A DNA stretch of 64,000 bases from positions 1,998,001 to 2,062,000 of the forward strand of contig NZ_CP031727.1 in the NCBI RefSeq assembly GCF_008806955.1, in the 5' to 3' direction. Every line of letters starts with the position of its first letter. Position 1 is the stretch's first letter. The DNA comes from Cellvibrio sp. KY-YJ-3 (GTDB lineage: Bacteria > Pseudomonadota > Gammaproteobacteria > Pseudomonadales > Cellvibrionaceae). The notes beneath the pieces were generated by a model that saw only the letters and a list, made by a program, of their open reading frames with translations, had not been told where the DNA came from and searched no databases. A program made the translations under genes and the position numbers. Shown here in pieces: positions 1 to 8,388 of the stretch.

Positions 1-1
1 G

Positions 2-442
2 GATTTTTCGGATCTGTATAAAAGTGGCTTGGCCTACGACGAAATCACCGGCAAAGTGCGTTTTAATCAGGGCACCCTGGTATTTGAAGAGCCGCTGGTA
101 GTGACAACGCCATCCAGTGGTATGCAGATGGCGGGCACCATCGACCTGCGCCGCGAGCGGCTCAACACCCGCTTGATTGCCGCCTTACCGGTAGCGGGTA
201 ATGTGACTTTTTATGCGGCACTGGCGACCGGTTTGCCGGCGGCGGCGGGGATTTATCTGGTCAGTAAACTCTTTAAGAAACAGGTAGATCAAGCCACCAG
301 TGTCAGTTACACCATCAAAGGCAGTTGGGATAATCCCAAAATGCGCTTTGATCGCCTGTTTGAAAGTGAACAGAGCCTGCGCGACAGCGTAAAGAAAAAT
401 GCAGCCGAGAAAAAACAGCGGCGACGGCAAACGGAACAGTAG
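2..442 (+). CDS. yhdP: C-terminal end of a YhdP-family AsmA-like protein (5' partial)
   Basis: The frame is open to the left edge of the window, so only about the last 146 residues are present; the start-like TTG at 29 is internal. Visible are the pattern MAGTIDLRRERLNTRL, then AALPVAGN, a hydrophobic helix (GLPAAAGIYLVSKLF) and the closing YTIKGSWDNP, followed by a Lys/Arg-rich tail. This ending matches what I know of YhdP (TIGR02099-type) proteins, very long AsmA-like proteins anchored in the inner membrane and implicated in carrying phospholipid to the outer membrane. A terminator follows about 50 bases downstream. The family call rests on the C-terminus only. Confidence 0.75.
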   Translation, partial: DFSDLYKSGLAYDEITGKVRFNQGTLVFEEPLVVTTPSSGMQMAGTIDLRRERLNTRLIAALPVAGNVTFYAALATGLPAAAGIYLVSKLFKKQVDQATSVSYTIKGSWDNPKMRFDRLFESEQSLRDSVKKNAAEKKQRRRQTEQ

Positions 443-491
443 TAACAGCTCGGTGTTTATTTTCGCAGGTTAAAAAACACCCAAATCAAAC

Positions 492-516
492 AAGCAGCTT
501 CGGCTGCTTTTTTATT
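492..516 (+). terminator. Rho-independent terminator after yhdP
   Basis: A 7-bp stem AAGCAGC/GCTGCTT closed by a TTCG tetraloop is followed directly by a run of six T residues. It sits 50 bases past the yhdP stop codon and ahead of the PadR promoter, so it separates the two transcripts. Confidence 0.85.
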
Positions 517-578
517 ATCTGGCGTTTGTGTAAACGCCATGGTTGCTTAAAAAATATGCTTTCTTCGGCTTGTATTTT

Positions 579-621
579 TATACTGTGCGGCGCATAGTAA
601 TTACTGTGTATCACACAGTAA
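579..621 (+). promoter_or_regulatory. Two tandem palindromic operators in the padR promoter
   Basis: A perfect inverted repeat TTACTGTGT-3 nt-ACACAGTAA lies at 601-621, ending 12 bases before the padR start. A related imperfect one, TACTGTG-5 nt-CATAGTA (one mismatch), lies at 581-599. The two share TACTGTG and are centred 21 bases (about two helical turns) apart. A -10-like TATACT overlaps the upstream copy at 579-584. PadR proteins usually repress their own operon by binding palindromes over the promoter, so autoregulation of padR and the HAAS gene is the natural inference. Confidence 0.6.
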
Positions 622-633
622 TGGTGAGTTGTT

Positions 634-978
634 ATGGCTGAAGAACATTTGGAAAAGTTGCGACAGGAGTTGCGGCGGGGAATTTTGGTGCTAGCTGTGT
701 TGGGTTCCCTGCGCCAATCCCACTATGGCTACTCGCTGCGCAAACAATTGCAGGAGGCGGGCATTGATATAGACGAGGGCACGCTTTACCCACTGGTGCG
801 CCGCTTGGCCGAGCAGGGCCTGCTGACCAGCGAGTGGCAACAGGGGGAAGGACGCGAGCGCCGCTATTACCAGCTTTCGCCCGAGGGTGCTGAGTTGCTG
901 GCAAGTTTGGGCGCCGAGTGGCAGGAATTGAATCAACATCTGGCTAAGATTTTGGAGGTGCAACATGGAACTGATTGA
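634..978 (+). CDS. PadR-family transcriptional regulator
   Basis: 114 residues. The N-terminal winged helix is recognisable: a helix ending in LAVLGSLRQSHYGYSLRKQL, then GIDIDEGTLYPLVRRLAEQGLLTSEW (recognition helix plus wing), then the GRERRYYQLSPEGAELL hairpin typical of PadR. It is one of the short (~110 residue) PadR proteins with only a brief C-terminal helix for dimerisation. The gene overlaps the next one by 14 bases, so the two are co-transcribed and probably translationally coupled. The pairing of a small PadR regulator with a HAAS-domain membrane protein is a recurrent arrangement in bacteria. Likely autoregulated through the palindromes just upstream. Confidence 0.9.
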   Translation: MAEEHLEKLRQELRRGILVLAVLGSLRQSHYGYSLRKQLQEAGIDIDEGTLYPLVRRLAEQGLLTSEWQQGEGRERRYYQLSPEGAELLASLGAEWQELNQHLAKILEVQHGTD

Positions 979-1912
979 TCGCTATATGGGCGCGGTAGCG
1001 CAAGCCCTGCCACAGAGTCGCCGCGAGGAGATTACCCGTGAGTTGCGCGCGAATGTGCTCGATAGTTTGGAATCGCTGCGCGAGCAGTTGGGGCGCGAAC
1101 CGACAGCGGCAGAAGTCTCTGGTGTTTTGGTTGCGCTGGGGCATCCACAGCAAGTGGCGGCCAGTTTTCTACCACCGCAACAGCTGGTTACCACCGCCCT
1201 GTTTCCCCTGTACAAACAAGCGCTGCATTACGGGCTGATTTTGGTGTTTATGCTCGGTTTGATTCAATTCGGTATTGGTTTTCTCAGCTCGGGACAAATC
1301 AATATTGTTGGTTTTTTGCATGGATTAGTGATGAAAGGATTGATCACATTTGCGGTGATTACCGGGGTATTTTATGTCTTCAGCAATCCACCCGGTGGCA
1401 AACCCTTGTTTAAGCCCTACCAGTGTTGGTCGCCCGAGAAATTGCCACCGGTGAGCCGCCCTTGGCAGCGTATTAGCAGCTGTGAGCAAAGCGTGGATTT
1501 CACCAGCGACCTGTTCTTTTTGTTACTGCTGAATTACACCTTGTGGCTTCCCTCCGCACAGCTTGCCGGGCTCACCATCGGTTTTACCCCGGAAGTACAA
1601 ACCGCGATTCCACTGCTGTCACTGGCGATGATCGCCTCGCTCGGTTTTGGCCTGTGGAATTTGCTCTACCCTTATTGGACTGTGCCGAAGTTGATAATTG
1701 ATGCGCTCATTAACCTTGTCATCGCGGCTTTGTTATTCGGGCTGAGCCGGTTGGAGACGATTGTGGTGGATACCCATAACCCATTAACAGAGCGGCTGGA
1801 GTTTCTCGGCCTCGCCAATCACATTATTAGCGGGGGATTATTCTGGGTAGGTATGTGGCTATTGTTTATGGCGGGTTGGAGTGGGTATCGCGCCTGGCAA
1901 TTATCGCGTTAG
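965..1912 (+). CDS. HAAS-domain multi-pass membrane protein
   Basis: 315 residues. The first ~75 residues form the helical HAAS-like module (ALPQSRREEITRELRANVLD, then a conserved LGHPQQVAASF), which is commonly fused to membrane domains beside PadR genes. After it come several hydrophobic segments (roughly residues 88-140, 175-235 and 245-310), giving an inner-membrane protein with perhaps six or seven passes. Biochemical role is unknown; the PadR/HAAS pair is thought to act in membrane-linked sensing. The start at 965 lies inside padR and fits the overlap. No catalytic motif is visible. Confidence 0.8.
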   Translation: MELIDRYMGAVAQALPQSRREEITRELRANVLDSLESLREQLGREPTAAEVSGVLVALGHPQQVAASFLPPQQLVTTALFPLYKQALHYGLILVFMLGLIQFGIGFLSSGQINIVGFLHGLVMKGLITFAVITGVFYVFSNPPGGKPLFKPYQCWSPEKLPPVSRPWQRISSCEQSVDFTSDLFFLLLLNYTLWLPSAQLAGLTIGFTPEVQTAIPLLSLAMIASLGFGLWNLLYPYWTVPKLIIDALINLVIAALLFGLSRLETIVVDTHNPLTERLEFLGLANHIISGGLFWVGMWLLFMAGWSGYRAWQLSR

Positions 1913-1926
1913 CTGCAGCGTCAAGA

Positions 1927-1954
1927 GTGCTGGTTCGGGCAGTCGAACCAGCAC
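1927..1954. terminator. Strong hairpin between convergent genes
   Basis: Perfect 11-bp arms GTGCTGGTTCG/CGAACCAGCAC with a 6-base loop lie between the HAAS gene and the convergent ybaL gene. Neither side has a T-run, so this is either a weak or Rho-assisted bidirectional terminator or a transcript-stabilising hairpin. Confidence 0.5.
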
Positions 1955-1963
1955 CGGTTGGGG

Positions 1964-3691
1964 TTAGTGGCTGGGCGAGGTAATGGTTTTGCCCATCCGT
2001 TGCAGTACATGTTCTGCCATACCACCTGCCAATTGCTGTTCGCTTAAAAATATCCGGCCAATATTTTCTTTCACCCAGAGTTCGGCTTCTTCTTCGTTGT
2101 GGGTGCGAATGACGGTTTCAATTTTGGGGTTCAATTTGCGCGCAATATCTACCATTTGGCGTACATGAAAGGTATTGGATGTTGCTGCTACCAACATGCC
2201 TGCCTTGGCGATATGCGCTTGAATCAGTACATTCGCGTCAGCGGCATCGCCGCACACCGCGGGAATATTTTTCGCGCGCAACTCTTCAACGATGGCGCGA
2301 TTGGCTTCGGTCACAACATAAGGAATGTGCTTCTCGTCGAGTATTTTGGCAATGCGACGACCCACGCGGCCATAACCCACGAGTACCACTTGGCCGGAAA
2401 GATAAACCTCGTCGGTGCTCATCGGCAATACCGCCAATGGGTCATCGCGCACTTCCAATTTGCGTGCAAAGGCTGAGTGCTTGAGTGCCCAATTGCGCAG
2501 CGGTTCCAGCAGAGTAAACATTAACGAGTTAAGGGCGATGGAAACCAAGGCACCGGCCAGGATCAGGTTTTGTGCTTGGATATCCATCAAGCCCAAACTG
2601 ATGCTCAAGCCCGCCAAAATAAACGAGAATTCGCCGATCTGCGCCAGGCTTGCCCCAACAATCAATGCTGTGTTGAGCGGGTAGCGAAAGACCAGTACCA
2701 GTGCGACTGCTGCGATGGTTTTCCCAAACATAATGATGGTCACGACGGCGAGCACCTTCAGCGGTTCGTCGAGCAGAATGCGAGGATCAAACAACATGCC
2801 GACCGACACAAAAAACAATACGGCAAAGGCATCGCGCAGCGGCAGGGAATCATCGGCGGCGCGGTGGCTGAATTCCGACTCGCGCAGCATCATGCCGGCA
2901 AAGAAAGCACCCAGCGCGAAAGAGACATCAAACAGCAGCGCCGAACCATAGGCGACTCCTACGGCAGTGGCAATAACACAGAGGCTGAATAATTCCCGCG
3001 AACCGGTGCCGGCCACCCACCAAAGCAATTTGGGCAGTAAACGCTTGCCTACTACCAGCATAAACACCACAAACGCGGCAACCTTGCCCAGTGTGATCAA
3101 TAGTGTGACGGCGATATGCTGGTCGTTGGCTGCAGGGGCGTGGCCATCGGTAGCGGGGATAGTCCCCAGGATGCCCGCGATCACTGGCAGTAGTACCAGC
3201 ACTAATACCATCACCAGATCTTCCACTATCAGCCAACCCACAGCGATACGGCCATTAAGCGTTTCAATTTGCCCGCGCGCTTCGAGCGCTTTGAGCAGCA
3301 CCACCGTACTGGCACAGGAAAGCGATAAACCAAACACCAGGCATTGCGCCAGATCCCAGCCCCAGCAATAGCCTGCACCGGCGCCGAGCAGAGTGGCAAT
3401 TGTGATCTGTAGCATCGCACCCGGTACGGCGATACGTTTGACAGCCATCAGGTCGCCCACCGAAAAATGCAGGCCAACACCAAACATCAGCAGCATCACG
3501 CCAATTTCCGCGAGCTGGGCAGTGAGTGCCATGTCGGCGACAAAACCGGGAGTTGAGGGGCCGATAATAATACCGGCCACGAGGTAGCCGATGAGCGGTG
3601 GTAAGCGCAGGCGCGCGGCGACGAACCCCAGGATCATCGCCAGGCCGAGGCCGGCAGCAATGGTGGTAATTAGGCTAATGTCATGTGGCAT
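1964..3691 (-). CDS. ybaL: YbaL-type monovalent cation:proton antiporter with RCK domain
   Basis: 575 residues. The first ~400 form the CPA2 antiporter fold with about 12 membrane helices and family motifs such as PPLIGYLVAGIIIGP, LMFGVGLHFSVGDL, FDVSFALGAFFAGM and LPLRDAFAVLFFVSVGMLFD. From about residue 430 a TrkA-N/RCK nucleotide-binding domain begins (VVLVGYGRVGRRIAKIL, with a Rossmann GxGxxG). The end-to-end similarity I recall is to E. coli YbaL. It would exchange K+ or Na+ for H+ across the inner membrane under control of a bound nucleotide. It stands alone, with about 200 bases to the divergent DUF1993 gene. Confidence 0.88.
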   Translation of the reverse strand: MPHDISLITTIAAGLGLAMILGFVAARLRLPPLIGYLVAGIIIGPSTPGFVADMALTAQLAEIGVMLLMFGVGLHFSVGDLMAVKRIAVPGAMLQITIATLLGAGAGYCWGWDLAQCLVFGLSLSCASTVVLLKALEARGQIETLNGRIAVGWLIVEDLVMVLVLVLLPVIAGILGTIPATDGHAPAANDQHIAVTLLITLGKVAAFVVFMLVVGKRLLPKLLWWVAGTGSRELFSLCVIATAVGVAYGSALLFDVSFALGAFFAGMMLRESEFSHRAADDSLPLRDAFAVLFFVSVGMLFDPRILLDEPLKVLAVVTIIMFGKTIAAVALVLVFRYPLNTALIVGASLAQIGEFSFILAGLSISLGLMDIQAQNLILAGALVSIALNSLMFTLLEPLRNWALKHSAFARKLEVRDDPLAVLPMSTDEVYLSGQVVLVGYGRVGRRIAKILDEKHIPYVVTEANRAIVEELRAKNIPAVCGDAADANVLIQAHIAKAGMLVAATSNTFHVRQMVDIARKLNPKIETVIRTHNEEEAELWVKENIGRIFLSEQQLAGGMAEHVLQRMGKTITSPSH

Positions 3692-3892
3692 AAGCAGCTA
3701 AGTCCTTGATGAATGAGACCTAACTATATTGGCTGAAATAAAAGCAATGCAAGCAATGAGCCAATATTTGCGTTTTTTTACCGCGCTATTTACACCCTGT
3801 GGATTGAATAGTCCCTGCTAGAACCCCACTAAGTGCAAACCGCAATGCGTAATATCCCTCAAGCTAGCCCCCGTCATTCAAAGGAGAATGCC

Positions 3893-4405
3893 ATGTTTTA
3901 TGAACTTACCGTGGTGCAATTTACCAAAGCACTCAATAACCTCAGTGCGATACTCGATAAAGGCGCTGCACAAGCTGAAGCGAAAAAATTTGATGTATCT
4001 GTGTTGCTTAATTCGCGCCTTGCACCCGACCAATTCAACTTGATCCGCCAGGTGCAAATCGCGTGTGACACTGCAAAGTTAGGTGTGGCGCGGTTGATTG
4101 GTAAAGTGGATTCCGCACCGGTACATGCCGATACAGAAACCACCTTGCCGGAATTAAAAGCGCGTATCCAAGCGGTACTGGATTACCTTGCCAGTGTTAA
4201 ACCGGAAGAGTTTGAGGGTGCTGCCGAGCGCCATATCAGCCAACCGCGCTGGGAAGGTAAATATCTGACCGGTACCGAGTTTGCGATTCAACATGCAATC
4301 CCGAATATTTATTTCCACATCACCACTGCTTATGCGATTTTGCGTCACAACGGCGTGGACGTAGGCAAAAAGGATTACCTTGGAGCTATGCCTTACAAAA
4401 GTTAA
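3893..4405 (+). CDS. DUF1993 family protein
   Basis: 170 residues. The longer frame starts at 3833, but ATG 3893 is preceded by an excellent AAGGAGAATGCC ribosome site and gives the expected MFYELTVVQF start. DUF1993 members are small soluble alpha-helical proteins related to the DinB four-helix fold. Visible conserved parts are SRLAPDQFNLIRQVQIACD, the FEGAAERHISQPRW segment, and TGTEFAIQHAIPNIYFHITTAYAILRHNGV near the C-terminus, which could bind metal through its His residues, as in DinB-like proteins. Function unknown. Monocistronic, followed by a large nested hairpin. Confidence 0.85.
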   Translation: MFYELTVVQFTKALNNLSAILDKGAAQAEAKKFDVSVLLNSRLAPDQFNLIRQVQIACDTAKLGVARLIGKVDSAPVHADTETTLPELKARIQAVLDYLASVKPEEFEGAAERHISQPRWEGKYLTGTEFAIQHAIPNIYFHITTAYAILRHNGVDVGKKDYLGAMPYKS

Positions 4406-4427
4406 TATGGCGCCTCAATAATAAATT

Positions 4428-4482
4428 GGCGCGACAACCACGCTGACACAGGGGCCTCCGGTGTCAGCATACATGTCGCGCC
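4428..4482. repeat. Two-tier intergenic stem-loop
   Basis: A nested inverted repeat: outer arms GGCGCGACA/TGTCGCGCC (4428-4436 and 4474-4482) and inner arms GCTGACAC/GTGTCAGC (4442-4449 and 4461-4468), separated by 5-base internal loops. It lies between the DUF1993 gene and the next gene, about 20 bases before the latter's ATG. No T-run follows, so it does not look like an intrinsic terminator. A leader RNA structure or protein-binding site are alternatives. Confidence 0.55.
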
Positions 4483-4503
4483 GGTTATCAAAAGGGTGCG
4501 CGC

Positions 4504-5514
4504 ATGACTGAAAAACGCCTGGATGTATACCTGCTGGCCGAACCTCGCGCCGGTTTTGATAGAGCAACACTGGTGCGCAACCTTGCCGCACTCTTCAAAA
4601 AAGATGCTCCCACCATCGAAAAAATGCTGCGCAAAACGCGCACGCTAGTAAAAGCCGGTGTGGATGCAACAACCGCCGCCAAATACCAAACCGCCATTCA
4701 AAATGCTGGCGGCTACTGCGAAATTATCGATCACGGCGCAACTCCTGCACCCCTTGCACCTCCCGTTGCTGCGCCTCAGGTGATAAGTGTTGAGCCTCAG
4801 GTTGCCACAGAATTGCCCTCCGTGCCGGAAGCCGCCGCTATCAAAGTGCTTGCCGCTGATGGCTCGGGTGTGTGGCTGACGAGAATTGTGGTGGGCGTTG
4901 CACTGCTTGGGTTAGTGGGGTTAATTGCAGCCGTGGCATTGCCTGCCTACCAGAATTATGCCGCGCGCGCTAAAAACCAACCGCCTGTAACATCGGCGGA
5001 AAATACGCAGCACACCAAGGCTTCAAGCGGCGATAAACAGCAGGAGCCTGCTACCGGTTTACTCACTAATTTGCGCACTTACAGCGACGATAAAACTATT
5101 TCACTGACCACCCCGTCTAGCTGGAAAGGCGAGCGCCGGTTGAATCCCGAAGCGGCGATTGGGGTAGCGAATCTGCGTGAAAATGTTTACGCCGTGGTGC
5201 TGCGTGAAAATAAAACTGATTTTGGTGGCACTTTTGATTTGCAACGCTACAGCGAATTAATTGCGCAGGGGTTGGAAAAATCCACCCAGGAATTTTATGT
5301 GCAAGAAGCACCGCGCAAACTCAGTATCGGCGGCATGGCTGCACAGCAGGCTGCACTCGCTGCCAAGGTGGATGGTATTAAGATTATTTACGTCATTACT
5401 ACACTTGAGACGGCGGAGCACTTTTATGTGATTTATGCCTGGACACTGGCTTCGCAGTTTGCCGTGCAACATGTGCTGCTGAAACAAGTGAGTGAGAGTT
5501 TTACGGTGCATTAA
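4504..5514 (+). CDS. Single-pass membrane protein with pilin-like helix and DcrB-like outer domain
   Basis: 336 residues. Residues 1-80 form a small module (LVRNLAALFKKD, then LVKAGVDATTAAKYQTAIQ, AGGYCEI) of a kind fused to several proteobacterial membrane proteins. A Pro/Ala-rich linker follows, then one helix at about 125-155 ending ALPAYQNYAARAK, which closely resembles the conserved N-terminal helix of type IV pilins but lacks the prepilin peptidase site. Residues ~185-336 look like a periplasmic DcrB/PsbP-type domain (LTTPSSWKGERR, VVLRENKTDF, ESFTVH). I cannot name a function. It ends before a strong terminator, so it is probably monocistronic. Confidence 0.7.
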   Translation: MTEKRLDVYLLAEPRAGFDRATLVRNLAALFKKDAPTIEKMLRKTRTLVKAGVDATTAAKYQTAIQNAGGYCEIIDHGATPAPLAPPVAAPQVISVEPQVATELPSVPEAAAIKVLAADGSGVWLTRIVVGVALLGLVGLIAAVALPAYQNYAARAKNQPPVTSAENTQHTKASSGDKQQEPATGLLTNLRTYSDDKTISLTTPSSWKGERRLNPEAAIGVANLRENVYAVVLRENKTDFGGTFDLQRYSELIAQGLEKSTQEFYVQEAPRKLSIGGMAAQQAALAAKVDGIKIIYVITTLETAEHFYVIYAWTLASQFAVQHVLLKQVSESFTVH

Positions 5515-5550
5515 ATTTTACTGCCCTCAATCACAAGGTGCAGCCAATAA

Positions 5551-5587
5551 AAAGCCGCCGTTCATTCACTGAGCGGCGGCTTTTTTG
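5551..5587. terminator. Bidirectional terminator
   Basis: Arms AAAGCCGCCG/CGGCGGCTTT are followed by a T-run on the plus strand and preceded by an A-run, so it can act in both directions. It lies between the 336-residue membrane protein gene and the convergent VWA-protein gene. Confidence 0.85.
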
Positions 5588-5663
5588 TCGTGCTTTTTAG
5601 TTACCGATATTTTCTTTGTCGATACTTTCTTTTTCGATAATTTATTTGTAGGTGAAAAAATCG

Positions 5664-7745
5664 CTACTGTGCAATTTTTGCCTTTCTGACCAACTGTACA
5701 AATTCAGTGCGGTAGCCGTATTCATCTTTGCCTTTATTGGCTTGCGCCAGTTCAATTACTTTGTCGTAGGTAAAATCACCGGCGTAGTTGCTGCCCCGTA
5801 ACAGCTGCGCAAAACCGGCCACAGCGATGGAGAAATTTACTTCTTGTTGATAGGTAGTATTTACATCCGGCAGTACATTTTTTTCTATAGCGGTTTCAAG
5901 CAATTGCGATTGGGTTTCGCCCGGTAATTTGTAGCGCAAACGTAAAAAGGCATATTCGCTGCTTGTTTTGGTATCAACCTTGGTTTCTTGTTGATAACGG
6001 CTTTCTTCCAGCAACCCACTCTGCGCTCCTGCGGGGGTGATTTCATAAATCGCTGTTACCCGTTGGCCTGCACCTACTTCACCGGCATCCACTTTGTCAT
6101 TGTTGAAATCTTCCTGTTTAAGGGCACGGGTTTCGTAGCCGATCAGGCGATATTCCTTCACGGTATTGGGGTTAAATTCCACCTGAATTTTTACATCCTG
6201 CGCGATCGGAAATAAATTGGAGGTGGCTTCAGTGACCAATACTTTTTGCGCTTCACTGAGCGTATCAATATAGGCGGCGGTGCCGTTGCCGTTTTGCGCC
6301 AGGGTTTGCATTAGGGCATCCTGATAATTGCCCTGACCAAAACCCAGCACCGATAAATAAATTCCCTGCTCGCGTTTGCGCTCCACAAAGTCCTGCAGTG
6401 CTTCATCGCCAGTTTGGCCGACATTAAAATCGCCATCGGTAGCGAGGATAATGCGGTTGACACCGTTTTTATTAAAATTCGCCTCCGCCAATTGGTAGGC
6501 GAGGGCGATACCCTCGGCACCAGCGGTGCTGCCACCTGCTTGCAAATTTGTTAATGCCGCAAGAATTTTTTGTTTCTCTTTAACTTTAGTCGGTTCCAAT
6601 ACAGTGCCGGCGGCACCGGCGTAAACCACTATGGCAATAGTGTCGTCGGGTTTGAGGGTATCCAGCAGCAAGCCCATGGATTGTTTTACCAGCGGCAATT
6701 TGCTCGGTTCATCCATCGAGCCAGACACATCCAACAAAAACACCAAATTGGATTGCGGAATTTCACTCGCTGTTAATTGATAACCCTGAATGCCAATGTG
6801 AATTAATTTGTTGCCTTTGGTCCAGGGAGAATCCACCAGGCTCACGTTGGTGGTGAAGGGCGTTTTTTTAGAGGTGGGCAGGGGGTAGGCGTAATCAAAA
6901 TAATTGATCAGCTCTTCACTGCGCACCGCATCTTTCTCCGGCAGCTGGCCGTTGTTGAGCATGCGCCTTACAAAACTATAGGACGCTGTATCCACATCGA
7001 TGGAAAAGGTGGATACCGGATTATTCTTTACCGCGAGTACCCCGTTTTCATTCACATCGCTAAACCGGTCGCGAAACTCCGGCGCGGGTTGGCTCATCAT
7101 ATCTGCTGCTGCATAGGCGGGAGCAGGTGCCGAGAGCGCCATGGGCTGCTGTTCCATCATCGCTTGGGACTGAACGGCGACCATTTTGCTACGCGCTAAT
7201 TGCTCGTGTTCTGCTACTGCCTGTTTTTTAGCTAAATCGCTATTAGCGCTAACGACGGATTCCTCAAGGGTGAGATCAGCGCTGGGTTGTTGCACATTCA
7301 GTGGAACATTCTTGGTGTGGGATTCTTGTGCGATCCGCGCCGCTAATTCCTGCTCATCAGAATTAATCATCAAGTGCTGCATAAATGTCAGCCCTGCCAA
7401 TACCGCGAGGCTGGAGGCGGCAATGCCGGAGATTAATGCTGGTTTTTGCCAGAAGGCGCGTTGTTCAAATGTTGGAGCACGCATAGTGTTTTTCCCGTGA
7501 TGGTTGGTGTCACGGGTAAGACGCAAGCGCTGTAAAAATCCTTGGAGGATATTCGATTTTTTTTCGCTGTTGTGATTGATGTTGTGGATAGTGTCCTGTG
7601 CGATGTTTTGTTCAGCAGTGTGCTGCGCATTAAACGCCGCCATCGCTGCCGCCATATGACGCGCCTTGGCATCGGCATCCGGTGCTGGCGGTTGCTGTTG
7701 TAGCAGTTTTTGCAAATCGTCTTCGTTCATAGGCTTTTTGTTCAT
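5664..7745 (-). CDS. yfbK: YfbK-like von Willebrand factor A protein
   Basis: 693 residues from ATG 7745, which overlaps the sigma-factor stop as ATGA; a longer frame to 7760 lacks support. The N-terminal ~100 residues are polar and cytoplasmic, then one membrane helix (about 105-125) and an outer region with the YfbK signature YSFVRRMLNNGQLP and RSEELINYFDY. The VWA domain has an intact MIDAS, D-V-S-G-S with Asp at about residue 339, plus LATDGDFNVG. The C-terminal DUF3520 region ends FVQLVRKAK. YfbK-type proteins are membrane-anchored VWA proteins of unsettled function. Coupling to an ECF sigma factor, together with the cytoplasmic N-terminus, suggests the VWA protein may act as its anti-sigma or sensor; this is inference. 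Confidence 0.85.
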   Translation of the reverse strand: MNKKPMNEDDLQKLLQQQPPAPDADAKARHMAAAMAAFNAQHTAEQNIAQDTIHNINHNSEKKSNILQGFLQRLRLTRDTNHHGKNTMRAPTFEQRAFWQKPALISGIAASSLAVLAGLTFMQHLMINSDEQELAARIAQESHTKNVPLNVQQPSADLTLEESVVSANSDLAKKQAVAEHEQLARSKMVAVQSQAMMEQQPMALSAPAPAYAAADMMSQPAPEFRDRFSDVNENGVLAVKNNPVSTFSIDVDTASYSFVRRMLNNGQLPEKDAVRSEELINYFDYAYPLPTSKKTPFTTNVSLVDSPWTKGNKLIHIGIQGYQLTASEIPQSNLVFLLDVSGSMDEPSKLPLVKQSMGLLLDTLKPDDTIAIVVYAGAAGTVLEPTKVKEKQKILAALTNLQAGGSTAGAEGIALAYQLAEANFNKNGVNRIILATDGDFNVGQTGDEALQDFVERKREQGIYLSVLGFGQGNYQDALMQTLAQNGNGTAAYIDTLSEAQKVLVTEATSNLFPIAQDVKIQVEFNPNTVKEYRLIGYETRALKQEDFNNDKVDAGEVGAGQRVTAIYEITPAGAQSGLLEESRYQQETKVDTKTSSEYAFLRLRYKLPGETQSQLLETAIEKNVLPDVNTTYQQEVNFSIAVAGFAQLLRGSNYAGDFTYDKVIELAQANKGKDEYGYRTEFVQLVRKAKIAQ

Positions 7746-8299
7746 GGGGAAGGCTCCCAACTACCATCGCCGGTTTGTTGCAGCGCTTTGAGTTGTTTAC
7801 GAATTTCATGCAGCCGCCAGGAGACGGTGGATTCTTTCAGGTGCAGCACTTCAGCCGCTTCGGCGTGACTTAAACCCTCGCCGTGCACCAGCAGTGCAGT
7901 CTCTTTGAACCCCTCGGCCATTTGATCAAGCAAACGCAGTAATTGCTGCAAATAAATAGTGTTTTCAGCGTAGTGCTCGGGCGCTTGCTCCGGCTCACTC
8001 CAGCTGTCGATATTGTCATGCTGGTGGCGCTGTTGGCTCTTGTACCAATCCTTGGCGCAGTTAATCACCAGTCGATACAGCCAGCTGCTAAACGCCGCTT
8101 CAAAACGAAATTGGTTAATGGATTGTGCGAGTTTGATACAGGCGAGCTGGGTAATGTCTTCCGCGTCGCTGCGGTGCCCACACCAGCGAAAAGCAAAGCG
8201 GAACATAGTGTCGTAATGCTGCGCTAACAATTGCGCAAAGGCAGTGCCATCGCCTGCTTGAGCTTGACGAATAAGCGCTGGGTGATCCGCATCTGTCAT
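7742..8299 (-). CDS. ECF-family RNA polymerase sigma factor
   Basis: 185 residues from ATG 8299, which has GGAAA nine bases upstream; the longer frame to 8350 is not preceded by a ribosome site. Region 2 is clear (QHYDTMFRFAFRW, DAEDITQLACIKLAQ, FSSWLYRLVINCAKDWYK) and region 4 is the helix-turn-helix LSHAEAAEVLHLKESTVSWRLHEIRKQL. The sigma-2/sigma-4-only layout marks it as an extracytoplasmic-function sigma factor. It overlaps the downstream VWA gene by 4 bases, so the two are translationally coupled. No classical zinc anti-sigma gene is adjacent. Confidence 0.93.
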   Translation of the reverse strand: MTDADHPALIRQAQAGDGTAFAQLLAQHYDTMFRFAFRWCGHRSDAEDITQLACIKLAQSINQFRFEAAFSSWLYRLVINCAKDWYKSQQRHQHDNIDSWSEPEQAPEHYAENTIYLQQLLRLLDQMAEGFKETALLVHGEGLSHAEAAEVLHLKESTVSWRLHEIRKQLKALQQTGDGSWEPSP

Positions 8300-8388
8300 A
8301 GAGTTTCCATGGCGGTCAGAGAATGTATTGAGGAGCGCAAGGTTGGTCATATTGCTTGGACGAGCCTGGCGGGGAAATCCTTGGTGAG

